Notes: a model not told the origin generated them from the letters alone. Positions 45,261 through 53,547 are shown, counted from the stretch's first letter. The stretch: 64,000 nucleotides of DNA from Fluoribacter gormanii (GCF_900156395.1 NZ_FTNL01000009.1:1-64000), one strand, 5' to 3'. Numbers and translations are program-made.

Positions 45261-46838
45261 CTATTTAATATATTGATAACCCCCATCAGGAATTAATAGT
45301 TTTTGAAATTCGGCCAAGAGGTCGGAGTAATTGTTAGAAACATATTTTAAATCTAAGTGCTTATTTAATTCTTTTGTTAATAATCCCTGCAATAACATAG
45401 TCCTGAATGAATGCGGGTGAGTTCTACCGTTTTTACCATCCTTTAAATAATCAATTAACATTTCCTTGGCTTCAGTAAGAGCGGTAACGGATGAAAACTC
45501 ACCATTAACCTTAGAAATCTCATCGTTAAACTTAGAAAACTCTCCATTAAATTTTCGTGCCCTTCTCCTACCGGATTCTCCGTGTCTATGAAAAATTGAA
45601 AAAAGAATTCCATCGCTGTAAGAACAATACTCCACCACCGCTCTATTGACTATACGAATTAATTTATTCAATTCTCTTTGCTCGGCTTTTGAGGTAATCA
45701 ACTCCAAAGATATCTCTTCACGTTGACTTAAAAGAGCATGTTTGCTGGGAAACCCTTGGTGATTACCCGGTTTTTTATAATGTTTGGTTTCAACATCCAC
45801 TCTTACAAGCTCAGTTTTCTTTTGAGTAGCTACTTTCTTTTTCTGCGAATGTTCATCCTGAATTGTTAATGTTACGGTATCTTCTTCTTTCTCGGTTTGC
45901 TTTTTGGCATGAGGATCTGAGTCCCAAGCTTTTATTTTTTTGCTGCCTAAATCAAGAGATGCAACTCCCGAAGAATGGCCAGGTTGAGGTGAAGCTTTTC
46001 GGGATTTAGCCATTGTTACTTTTGTAGTCCAATGCATATTATTTTGATTATTTAGCGTGATTGTATGTTGGGAAGGCCAGTCTTGGTACTCATATCGCTG
46101 CCTACCATTTTCGAGCGTATGCAGATTTACCTCAAATGCATTAGCTAAATAATCCAGTTCTAAATGAGTTGCCCATACAGAATCTTGCGTAATGTTTTGT
46201 AATGCCAGAATTATGGGAGAGTTAAATTTGGGTTCAGTCGATAGAGTAATAGTTTCTGGAGCGACCTCTTCTCCATAAATTAATGATATAAATAAGGGTG
46301 CCAACACTAATGATTCATGCTCCGCTACAATGCGTGAATGATCAATTTTTTTGAGCGCATTTTTAATAGCCGGGGATGAAACAAATTGGTTGAAACGAGG
46401 ATCCAAATATGTTCCATGATACATTTCAGCAAATTTTCTATAAGTACTTATTGCTACTAATGCTCTGTATTCGTCTTTTTTTTGCGCTGATGTACATGCC
46501 CAACGTAATTCTTCGATCTGCAAATTATAAGTAATTAATCTTAAAGCTCTTTGCAATACTTCAAGTAACTTGTTATCAGGTTTATCAAAATCAAATTTGC
46601 AAATGGCATCATAATAATCTTTTATAGAGGGATCCAATTGCACCCACTTATCAAAAGTTATTCCAGTTCCTTCCTGCTGAATAATATTAATTAAGCCTAT
46701 TGCGAAGGCATAATAACCACAATTACCTTTGGCAGGGTTATCAATGATCCTTTCTTGCAACTCTATATTGAGATTATCTTCGGGGCTGGGATTAGCTGTG
46801 GATTGTTCCTTGCTAATTATAGTTTTACTCATAGACAT
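45261..46838 (-). CDS. OTU-like deubiquitinase, LOT-type effector candidate
   Basis: A 525-residue protein from ATG 46838, chosen because GGGGGGAG lies 9 bases upstream. The catalytic Cys40 sits in NPAKGNCGYYAFAIGL, like the OTU DGNC motif but without its Asp. A WATHLELDYLANAFEVNLHTLE block matches the OTU strand-helix segment (WGxxxELxALAxxxxVxIxV), and His269 sits in NNMHWTTKV like the OTU N-H-W/Y motif. The ~230-residue Cys-His spacing is far longer than in eukaryotic OTUs and fits the Legionella LOT group (LotB, LotC), which carry a large helical insertion. Residues ~280-525 are Lys-rich and helical. Likely cleaves host ubiquitin chains; linkage unknown. Confidence 0.75.
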   Translation of the reverse strand: MSMSKTIISKEQSTANPSPEDNLNIELQERIIDNPAKGNCGYYAFAIGLINIIQQEGTGITFDKWVQLDPSIKDYYDAICKFDFDKPDNKLLEVLQRALRLITYNLQIEELRWACTSAQKKDEYRALVAISTYRKFAEMYHGTYLDPRFNQFVSSPAIKNALKKIDHSRIVAEHESLVLAPLFISLIYGEEVAPETITLSTEPKFNSPIILALQNITQDSVWATHLELDYLANAFEVNLHTLENGRQRYEYQDWPSQHTITLNNQNNMHWTTKVTMAKSRKASPQPGHSSGVASLDLGSKKIKAWDSDPHAKKQTEKEEDTVTLTIQDEHSQKKKVATQKKTELVRVDVETKHYKKPGNHQGFPSKHALLSQREEISLELITSKAEQRELNKLIRIVNRAVVEYCSYSDGILFSIFHRHGESGRRRARKFNGEFSKFNDEISKVNGEFSSVTALTEAKEMLIDYLKDGKNGRTHPHSFRTMLLQGLLTKELNKHLDLKYVSNNYSDLLAEFQKLLIPDGGYQYIK

Positions 46839-46946
46839 TGATTTTTTCTCCCCCCGATTTAACATCAATGGAATACAAGATGTTCACATATTATGCTACG
46901 AGAGAGAATAACTCGCAATAGAAACTAACTGTTTTGAACTAAGTAG

Positions 46947-47729
46947 CTAATCAACAATGAGTAATTGAGATATCATACCATTTTGAATCCAGCCTTTTAG
47001 GTAAGAAGCGGCCGTCATACCTACTTCTTCGGGTTGTATCCATTGACATAGTCCTTCACAAAGAGCACCGAAAGATAGTCCTTGCGATAAGCTATCCAAA
47101 GCCCAAGCCTCTTCTTGAGATAAGCTGTAAAATTGTATCTTATATTCTGGTGCGCGCCATATGACCCAAGCTGTGAACTCTGGAGTTTGTTGCAATTCAG
47201 GCAGCTCCCGATCATGAATTAAAGCCTGCCAAAGAGGAATTATGTTCCATAAATAATTGATTCTTTGTACTGATGGATGAAGCACAAATTGTAAATTTGC
47301 CCACGCTTCAGGAGGTATAGCAGCCATATCCTCAACCCGTACAACCTGTTCATCAGCAGCATCAAAAGCCCAGTTCATTTTCCATTCAAAATCAGCAAGT
47401 TCTGCTAAATAAGGATATTGTGAGTAATTGTGCTTAATAAAATCGGATAATAAATCACCATACCAGCGAATTGAACGATAAGAGGAAGGATGGGCATCAA
47501 TATAATAAGTTGATAGCTTGTTAAATTCCTCAGTCCCTAAATAAGCATACAATGCAGGAAAATTAATACTTAAACTCTCAATAAGTCGAAGTTTGTACGC
47601 ATCACGATAAATACCTAAGCGAGTATCTACCGAAACCAATTCAGTTTGGACAATGGAATCATAAATGTCTGCCTGACCTGATAATAGAAATTTTTGAAAT
47701 TGATTTTCTAAGTGAAAAAGCTCATTCAT
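46947..47729 (-). CDS. bufC: DUF2063 protein, bufferin maturation partner
   Basis: The 260-residue protein has the N-terminal DUF2063 signature: RLGIYRDAYKLRLIESLSINFPALYAYLG, then a second helical domain with DFEWKMNWAFDAADEQ. Homologues (BufC/HvfC) are partners of DUF692 (MNIO) enzymes, probably presenting the precursor peptide. The start overlaps the bufB stop by 4 bases (ATGA), so the two are co-translated. It is the last gene of the bufA-bufB-bufC operon. Confidence 0.88.
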   Translation of the reverse strand: MNELFHLENQFQKFLLSGQADIYDSIVQTELVSVDTRLGIYRDAYKLRLIESLSINFPALYAYLGTEEFNKLSTYYIDAHPSSYRSIRWYGDLLSDFIKHNYSQYPYLAELADFEWKMNWAFDAADEQVVRVEDMAAIPPEAWANLQFVLHPSVQRINYLWNIIPLWQALIHDRELPELQQTPEFTAWVIWRAPEYKIQFYSLSQEEAWALDSLSQGLSFGALCEGLCQWIQPEEVGMTAASYLKGWIQNGMISQLLIVD

Positions 47730-48589
47730 GCAAGCACCTCTTCAACCAAAATTGATTCTGCAATCCGTCTCGCATGATTGATTTCGGCTAGCAACTCTGC
47801 AAAAGGAGGCATATTATCATCCCGTTCAATCATTGATGATATCGGCCCAAGGCGCTGTAATGTCGCAGCATAAAGATCCCAGACAGGTTGAATTACTGGT
47901 GCATCATGCGTATCGATAATGTAATCACCGTGATTCGAATGGCCAGCTAAATGGATTTGGGCAACACGCTCGGGAGGCATGGCAAAAATATAATCCATTG
48001 GATTAAACTGATGATTTACGGAACTAACATAAATGTTATTTACGTCTAATAGGATATAACAATCCGCTTGCTTTACAATTTCCAGGATAAATTCCCATTC
48101 TGACATCTCAGATTGTTTGTAAGTAAGATAACTGGATACGTTTTCAATTAAAATGGGGCGACCTAAAAAATCTTGCACTTGCTGTATTCGCGATACAATG
48201 TGATGTACCGCTTCACGTGTATAGGGAACAGGCAACAAATCATGTGCATTAATTCCGTTAACGCCTGTCCAGCATAAATGATCAGAAACCCATACTGGTT
48301 CGACTCGAGTCACGAGTTCCTTTAACTGCTTTAAATAGTTATTATCCAGCGGATCAGTACTTCCCAATGAAAGTGAAACACCATGCATTACTATTGGATA
48401 ATGGGCTCGTATTTGGTCAAGATAATAAAGAGGCTTTCCGCCCGGTACCATATAATTTTCAGTGAGTATCTCAAACCAATCTAAATCAGGTTTTTGCGCC
48501 AAGATTTCTTCATAATAATCGGGTCGTAATCCCAGTCCAAATCCTAAAAAAGGCATTCTTGGAGTCACTTTATATTTTGGGCTATCCAT
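47726..48589 (-). CDS. bufB: MNIO (DUF692) RiPP-maturation enzyme
   Basis: The 287-residue TIM-barrel protein belongs to DUF692, the multinuclear non-haem iron-dependent oxidases. Family blocks visible: GLGLRPDYYEEIL, DWFEILTENYM, MHGVSLSLGSTDPL, VSDHLCWTG, LIENVSSYL, LLDVNNIYVSSVNH, QIHLAGHS, DTHDAPV and IERDDNMPP. The His, Asp, Glu and Asn residues of these blocks bind the iron atoms. BufB-type enzymes modify Cys residues of exported precursors (in bufferins to thiooxazole-type heterocycles) before export. Located between a Cys-rich precursor gene and a DUF2063 partner, the match to the bufferin system is strong. Confidence 0.92.
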   Translation of the reverse strand: MDSPKYKVTPRMPFLGFGLGLRPDYYEEILAQKPDLDWFEILTENYMVPGGKPLYYLDQIRAHYPIVMHGVSLSLGSTDPLDNNYLKQLKELVTRVEPVWVSDHLCWTGVNGINAHDLLPVPYTREAVHHIVSRIQQVQDFLGRPILIENVSSYLTYKQSEMSEWEFILEIVKQADCYILLDVNNIYVSSVNHQFNPMDYIFAMPPERVAQIHLAGHSNHGDYIIDTHDAPVIQPVWDLYAATLQRLGPISSMIERDDNMPPFAELLAEINHARRIAESILVEEVLA

Positions 48590-48615
48590 GTATTAAATCC
48601 GAGAATAAAATGAAA

Positions 48616-48638
48616 CCAGGCATGCAATGCATGCCTGG
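48616..48638. terminator. Hairpin between precursor and maturase (attenuator)
   Basis: CCAGGCATG and CATGCCTGG form a perfect 9 bp stem with a 5-base loop (CAATG). On the minus strand it is followed by TTTCATTTTATTCT. It lies 23 bp after the bufA stop and 26 bp before the bufB start, so it probably stops part of the transcripts and keeps precursor in excess over enzymes. Confidence 0.65.
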
Positions 48639-48661
48639 AGTAATGAGAATTTCAATTGAAA

Positions 48662-48916
48662 TTATTGAACAACAGTACCGCCAGCTTTTTGGCAGTCTTC
48701 TTTAGTCATTTCAGCCATTCCCTTGCCTTTACAAGCGTTTTGGCCTTTACAAGCATTGTCTGCAGTTTTGCAAGCGCCTTGTCCTTTACAAGCGTTACCA
48801 CCTTGGCATTTTACCATACCAGTAGTAGCTTCATCTGCTGCAAAAGCAGGAGCAATAGCGAACATAGAAGCAGCACCAATTGCTAAAGCAACGCCTGTTA
48901 ATTGTAATTTATTCAT
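48662..48916 (-). CDS. bufA: Bufferin-type Cys-rich exported RiPP precursor
   Basis: The 84-residue precursor has a Sec signal peptide (residues 1-26, ending PAFA) and a mature part with six Cys (37, 43, 49, 56, 62, 75). Four are in a repeated context: GGNACKGQG, QGACKTADN, DNACKGQNACKGKG. The last lies in a conserved EDCQKAGGTVV tail. Gly, Lys and Ala are abundant. This fits bufferin precursors (BufA), periplasmic copper-binding peptides whose Cys are modified by the MNIO enzyme encoded next door. The tail looks like the 'EECxxxGGTVV' ends of other low-complexity bufferins. A well-spaced sigma-70 promoter lies upstream. Confidence 0.85.
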   Translation of the reverse strand: MNKLQLTGVALAIGAASMFAIAPAFAADEATTGMVKCQGGNACKGQGACKTADNACKGQNACKGKGMAEMTKEDCQKAGGTVVQ

Positions 48917-48979
48917 TTACTTAATTCCTTTTAGAGTTAGTTAAATATGCTATAGGCAAAATATAATTTAGCCACTTGC

Positions 48980-49009
48980 ATTTTAGGAAGTAAAATTTAA
49001 TTTTGTCAA
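48980..49009 (-). promoter_or_regulatory. Sigma-70 promoter of the bufferin operon
   Basis: Read on the minus strand, TTGACA (49009-49004) and TAAAAT (48985-48980) are separated by 18 bp, giving a start about 55-60 bases before bufA. No palindrome of a known copper regulator was recognised around it. Confidence 0.55.
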
Positions 49010-49037
49010 GTTCACCTTTGGAAAATAATGGTTTTCC

Positions 49038-49170
49038 TTAAAGTGTAATCGGCAAATAAGACTCAAGCAGGCAGAGCGTCAGAGCTGCAATAGGCAAATC
49101 AATGCCAATTCGTTCATCAACAGCAAACTTACGATGATTATGTGACACGGACCCCTTGTCCCTTTTCCCT
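49038..49170 (-). pseudogene. Relic of an M20-type amidohydrolase C-terminus
   Basis: On the minus strand a frame ending at TAA 49038 encodes GKRDKGSVSHNHRKFAVDE followed by a helix (LPIAALTLCLLESYLP). The HNHxxFxxDE block followed by a helix is the usual C-terminal end of M20 amidohydrolases/peptidases. Nothing upstream continues the domain; only about 45 residues of some 400 remain. It overlaps the region between the bufferin operon and the lipase gene. The call rests on one short motif. Confidence 0.4.
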
Positions 49171-49291
49171 GGCAAAACTAAAGACTTTAATTAAAAATTA
49201 TTATTTAAAGGCTTTATTCTTACAAGACAACCTTAATGAAAAACACTGTCTATAATTAAGGATAATTAAAGTCACCAATTAATAATAATAT
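49171..49291. promoter_or_regulatory. Lipase gene upstream region
   Basis: AT-rich DNA between the M20 relic and the patatin-like gene. It contains TAATTAAGGATAATTAAAG and similar A/T stretches, but no clearly spaced promoter. The ATG at 49292 has no strong Shine-Dalgarno. No further gene is seen. Confidence 0.25.
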
Positions 49292-51145
49292 ATGAATAAA
49301 CCTCTATTCACACCCAAAGAAATTTTTGAATTTATTAAGCAGCATGAACCATTTTGTTCCATGAGCGAGGCATGTCTTTCAAAACTTTCACGTGTTTTGG
49401 AGATAGAATCTCGAACTGCTGATTCCCTTTTAATTCAAAAAGGGGAAAACATGAATGATCTATACATTCTGATCAAAGGCCGCTTGTACTATCAGGTAAC
49501 AGATACCCAAGGGAATGTGACATTTCAGGGCGAATTACATGAGGGGGCAATCATTGGTGAAATGGCGCTTTTATCTGATTTGCCCCGCTCCGCTAATGTC
49601 TATACATTGCGCGACAGTATCATCTTAAAATTATCGAAGAAGAATTTTTTAAAATTATGCAGATCATATCCGGAACTACTCAATAAAATAACTCAATTCA
49701 CAATTAAACGATTAACCGACTCACTACAGGGAATTCAAGCTGCCTCTTCACGTAATAAATCCATCGCTTTAATTCCAATAAGACCGATAAAAGATCTTGA
49801 ATTTCAATTGCAAGAAATGATTTTTCGTTTCTCTTATGGGGAAAAAATTCTTTTATTAACCAGCCGTTGCCTGGACAACAGACAAGGCCTCCTGGATGAC
49901 AATGGGAATATGAGTAATGAGGGAATTTTATGGATTAACCAAATCGAAAAAGAGTACTCTTTCATTTTTTATCTAGCTGACGAGACGATAACCAACTGGA
50001 CTAAATTTTGCGCCCGCCAAGCAGATTCGCTCGCCTATTTAGCACTTGCAGAAGAACATGATTCTGACATATCTGAAGTAGAACATTACCTATTAAATAT
50101 GCAACATAATTTTATTAAAAGAAATGTATTAGTACTTATGCATCAAACGGCAACCCCACCTCGAAATACTAAAAACTGGCTTGAAAGGCGCGCCGTTAAC
50201 AGCCATTTTCATGTCCGAAGCAATACAGATGAAGGCATATCTCGCATGATGCGAATCTTTACTGACAATACCATTTCCTTAGTACTCAGCGGTGGTGGCG
50301 CACGAGGTCTTGCGCATATAGGTGTTTATCGCCTGTTAGAAGAGCGAGGAATACCGGTGGACTATATTGCAGGAACAAGTATGGGAGCAATGCTTGCTGC
50401 TGTTTTGGCGATGGGATATTCTTCGAGCGAGCTATTAAAATTTGTTGGAGAATATTTAATCAAAGGAGCGAAAATTGATTTTACCTTCCCATATATTGCA
50501 ATTGCTACAGGCAGAAGAGCCACAGACAGCCTTATCGAACTCTATGGTGAGGACAGCCAAATCGAAGATTTGTGGCTGAACTACTTTTGTGTCTCAACAG
50601 ACTTAATCAGCAAAAATTTATATATTCATGATAGAGGACGATTATGGGAATCAATTCGCTCCAGTATATCCCTACCCTTTATCTACCCACCGGTATCATT
50701 TAATGACAGACTGCTTATTGATGGCGGAGTATTGAATAACATACCTACTGATGTCATGAGGCAGTATTCTCATAGTAGTAAAATTATTGCTTCGAATGTG
50801 AATAATAATAGTAGCCTCTTCAAATTAACTCCAATACCTTATTCTCTTTCAGGTTGGAAGTTGCTTTACAACAAATTCATGGGAAAAGAATCTATATTGC
50901 CCATTAATTTAGGTGAGTTGGTGTTGCGATTATTAACCATCAGCTCCCATCAAAATACTGCGAAAATGATGGCCATGGCAGATTATGGTATTACTTTAAA
51001 AGTAGATCAGTTCGGTATTTTGGATTTTAAAAAATACAAGGAAATTACCGAAGCCGGATACGAACAAGCAAAAGCCCAACTTGCCGCCCAAAATTTAGCT
51101 GAATTATTGAAAGCTAACGCTGAGCATACTAACAATGCAATATAA
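49292..51145 (+). CDS. cNMP-binding patatin-like phospholipase (NTE type)
   Basis: A 617-residue protein. Residues about 15-145 form a cyclic-nucleotide-binding domain (LLIQKGENMNDLYILIKGRLYY, GEMALLSDLPRSANVY, the phosphate-binding cassette). A linker region (150-325) follows, then a patatin domain at about 325-490. Its oxyanion loop is SGGGARGLAHIG, the nucleophile Ser363 is in GTSMGA, and the catalytic Asp477 is in DGGVLNN. This is the layout of neuropathy-target-esterase-type lysophospholipases found in many bacteria. It has no signal peptide. The Arg in PRSAN is the usual cNMP-phosphate contact, so ligand control by cAMP is plausible. Confidence 0.9.
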   Translation: MNKPLFTPKEIFEFIKQHEPFCSMSEACLSKLSRVLEIESRTADSLLIQKGENMNDLYILIKGRLYYQVTDTQGNVTFQGELHEGAIIGEMALLSDLPRSANVYTLRDSIILKLSKKNFLKLCRSYPELLNKITQFTIKRLTDSLQGIQAASSRNKSIALIPIRPIKDLEFQLQEMIFRFSYGEKILLLTSRCLDNRQGLLDDNGNMSNEGILWINQIEKEYSFIFYLADETITNWTKFCARQADSLAYLALAEEHDSDISEVEHYLLNMQHNFIKRNVLVLMHQTATPPRNTKNWLERRAVNSHFHVRSNTDEGISRMMRIFTDNTISLVLSGGGARGLAHIGVYRLLEERGIPVDYIAGTSMGAMLAAVLAMGYSSSELLKFVGEYLIKGAKIDFTFPYIAIATGRRATDSLIELYGEDSQIEDLWLNYFCVSTDLISKNLYIHDRGRLWESIRSSISLPFIYPPVSFNDRLLIDGGVLNNIPTDVMRQYSHSSKIIASNVNNNSSLFKLTPIPYSLSGWKLLYNKFMGKESILPINLGELVLRLLTISSHQNTAKMMAMADYGITLKVDQFGILDFKKYKEITEAGYEQAKAQLAAQNLAELLKANAEHTNNAI

Positions 51146-51166
51146 TTTAATCTTTTAAATTCAAAT

Positions 51167-51832
51167 CTATTTTTTTGCTTTGCGAGCCATAGCCTGATCA
51201 AACATAGCTCTTTTTTCTGGGGGCAAGGATTCGCGCCGTAAAGCCATCATTTCTTCCAGAGAGCCTTGGATGCAATCTGGAGTAAGACGATCGAGAATTA
51301 AAAGGCCGTTTAAATGATCAATTTCATGCTGCAAAACCCGAGCATAAAATCCTTCTTCAATGTGCTGATGAAACTGGCCTGACTCATCATAATAGCTTAC
51401 TGTGATTTGCTCATATCGCGGGACCTTCCCGGATTTGCCGGAAACAGAGTAACATCCTTCAAAATCTTGCTGCATTACAGAACCTGAAACGGGTTCATAG
51501 TTTGGATTAATCATCACATGCATAGGATAGAATTTTTTAACATTATCCCTTAATAAAGTCGCTTCTTCAGAAATGTAAACTGCAATGATTCGTCTTGGAA
51601 AATTAACCTGGGGAGCCGCCAAACCAACCCCACCTAGCTCATACAATTTACTTTTCATGGCAACGATTAAGTCTTTATCTGCCTGACTTAAAGGAAACTG
51701 AACTTCTTGGGCCTTACTCTTTAGAACCTGACGGTATTCCGGTTGTTCCACAGTTACTATGTCCATAGCCATACTCATTGTATTCCCGATTAAGAAAAAA
51801 AATAGCACAATCCCCAAGCATAATCTGTTCAT
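51167..51832 (-). CDS. def: Peptide deformylase with N-terminal signal peptide
   Basis: A 221-residue protein whose motifs are those of peptide deformylase: GVGLAAPQ (motif I), EGCYSV (motif II, metal Cys), and HEIDHL (motif III, two metal His and the catalytic Glu). The first ~23 residues (MNRLCLGIVLFFFLIGNTMS) form a clear signal peptide or membrane anchor, which cytosolic Def lacks. AAGG, 5 bases before ATG 51832, supports this start. Motif II has Tyr instead of the usual Leu/Val. An envelope location would exclude it from nascent-chain deformylation, so it may act on formylated peptides outside the cytosol. A housekeeping def presumably lies elsewhere. Confidence 0.88.
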   Translation of the reverse strand: MNRLCLGIVLFFFLIGNTMSMAMDIVTVEQPEYRQVLKSKAQEVQFPLSQADKDLIVAMKSKLYELGGVGLAAPQVNFPRRIIAVYISEEATLLRDNVKKFYPMHVMINPNYEPVSGSVMQQDFEGCYSVSGKSGKVPRYEQITVSYYDESGQFHQHIEEGFYARVLQHEIDHLNGLLILDRLTPDCIQGSLEEMMALRRESLPPEKRAMFDQAMARKAKK

Positions 51833-51843
51833 ATTACCTTAAT

Positions 51844-52085
51844 TCATTTTCTTTAAGTTTGTTGTTTGAACCCCAAAATAATCATGAGCCTGATAAATAG
51901 GATCTGCATCAATACCAATTCACAGTGCTTTTATCAAATGAGCTTTATGTTGACTGATAAAACAAAATTCAGATACAGGAACATCTGCCACTTGTTTGAT
52001 TTAGCTCCTGTGTTTTAAACATTTGGTAGCGATAGGACAAACAAAGAAATATACCCGGGGCAACTTCAGCCTGATTTATATCGCG
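51844..52085 (-). pseudogene. Possible decayed gene, family not recognised
   Basis: In the 392 bp gap after the deformylase start, the minus strand carries protein-like stretches in two frames. Upstream is DINQAEVAPGIFLCLSYRYQ, then after a frameshift VADVPVSEFCFISQHKAHL, then an in-frame TGA followed by IGIDADPIYQAHDYFGVQTT up to TAA. The composition looks coding and the breaks look like decay. I cannot name the family, and chance cannot be excluded. Confidence 0.25.
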
Positions 52086-52224
52086 CAATCTTAACCCAAA
52101 AAAAAGAGTGATTCAAATTAGGTATTGCCCTTAGTCCCCGGCAAAAAGCCCGCCATGTTGTTAATGGGTAAACCCTGGATGGGAACTGTGATAAAATTTC
52201 ATATTTCCCAAAATACCGAGCCCA

Positions 52225-52749
52225 ATGCACACTAAAAATAGGATATATCTACGCCAATTAAATCAACATGATGAAGCTAATTTTCTCTTAACCATGCAGA
52301 AAAGCCGAGACTTTCACCACCCTTTTGTTACCACACCCCAGACTCATGAGGAATTTCAAGCCTACATACAAAAATTCCAGCAAGAAGAACAACGATGTTT
52401 TTTGGCATTGAATCAGAATGATCACATTATCGGCGTATTCAACATTAATGAAATTATTCGAGGCGTATTCCAAAGCGCCTATATGGGATATTTTGCATCA
52501 GTAACTTATGCAGGCCAAGGCTTAATGAGTCACGCATTAAAACTGGTTTTAAAAGAAATTTTCTTAGGACTAAAACTGCACCGAATTGAAGCAAACATTC
52601 AGCCAACGAATACTGCATCCATCCATTTAGTTACCAAAAATGGTTTTCTTAAGGAAGGGTTCTCCCCAAGATACTTAAAAATTAATGGTATATGGTGTGA
52701 TCATTTTCGTTTTGCTCTAACCTACGAAGATTGGTTGACAAATCAATAG
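52225..52749 (+). CDS. GNAT acetyltransferase (RimJ/RimL-like)
   Basis: The 174-residue GNAT protein shows IYLRQLNQHDEANFLL at the start, FLALNQNDHIIGVFNINEIIRGVFQSAYMGYF on the central sheet, the acetyl-CoA loop YAGQGLMSHALKLVL, and LHRIEANIQPTNTASIHLVTKNGF, the hallmark of RimJ/RimL-type N-acetyltransferases. Targets may be ribosomal proteins or small amines; this cannot be decided. The start has no clear ribosome site. Confidence 0.9.
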   Translation: MHTKNRIYLRQLNQHDEANFLLTMQKSRDFHHPFVTTPQTHEEFQAYIQKFQQEEQRCFLALNQNDHIIGVFNINEIIRGVFQSAYMGYFASVTYAGQGLMSHALKLVLKEIFLGLKLHRIEANIQPTNTASIHLVTKNGFLKEGFSPRYLKINGIWCDHFRFALTYEDWLTNQ

Positions 52750-52775
52750 ACTAATAGAGTGATTCAAAAAATGCC

Positions 52776-53438
52776 TTACCACACTCTGCCTAATAATTGT
52801 CTATAACCTGTAATGGCTTGATCTGCAATTAAAAATTGATGTCGGTCATAGGTTGTAGTCAACCCAATGACCTGCATGCCGGCGGCTTTTGCTGCCTTTA
52901 TCCCATGCAGGGTATCCTCGATAACTAGACAACGTCCCGGAGTAACATTTAGAAGTTTGGCAGTTAATAAATAGCCTTCAGGAGATGGCTTCCCACTCTG
53001 TACGTCTTCAGTTGTAACAATTGCATCAAAATAAGCACGCAATTTGCCCTGCCTTACTCTAGAAAGTACGGCAGTTATTTCGCCACGACTGGATCCACTA
53101 CAAATGGCAATTTTATTTACTTTGGGAGCAATTTTAAAAATAAATTGCTCAAAATCTACAATCAGGGGCAAAGGATCGCGAGTATTAATAATATTGATGT
53201 ACGCTTCAGTTTTTTGCTGAATCAAACGTTTAGTTTCCGCAACAGAACTACTAAAGCCCTCATTGTCCAATAGCTTAGGGAACATATCCTTGTCGGACAA
53301 GCCCAAGTATTTTTCTGTATAGTCAGAATAACTTATGCTTATTCCTAATGGCTTAAGTACATGACAACATGCTTCATAATGAATAGGTTCGCTGTCTAAA
53401 ATAACCCCATCAAAATCAAAGATAATCGCATCATACAT
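52776..53438 (-). CDS. HAD-superfamily hydrolase (beta-phosphoglucomutase-like)
   Basis: The 220-residue protein is a HAD subfamily IA phosphatase: AIIFDFDGVILDSEP (motif I with nucleophile and acid/base Asp), a helical cap (YEACCHVLKPLGISISY, TEKYLGLSDKDMF), AICSGSSRGEI (motif II), SGKPSPEGYL (motif III Lys) and CLVIEDTLHGIKAAKAAGM (motif IV). It resembles beta-phosphoglucomutase and small-sugar phosphatases. The ATG at 53438 is preferred over a TTG three codons earlier. Confidence 0.9.
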   Translation of the reverse strand: MYDAIIFDFDGVILDSEPIHYEACCHVLKPLGISISYSDYTEKYLGLSDKDMFPKLLDNEGFSSSVAETKRLIQQKTEAYINIINTRDPLPLIVDFEQFIFKIAPKVNKIAICSGSSRGEITAVLSRVRQGKLRAYFDAIVTTEDVQSGKPSPEGYLLTAKLLNVTPGRCLVIEDTLHGIKAAKAAGMQVIGLTTTYDRHQFLIADQAITGYRQLLGRVW

Positions 53439-53547
53439 GGTATCCAAAATCCACCTTTATTCAGCTGTGTCTCATAAAGACTTTTTCATTATTTTATAAT
53501 TACATAAATCTGATGAGAAATGTACTCTTAAGCCATAAGCGACAATA

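Noticed and set aside
48656-48944. Plus-strand open frames opposite the bufferin precursor
   Set aside because: They are antisense shadows of a low-complexity Cys-rich coding region; the minus-strand frame has signal peptide, promoter and partners.
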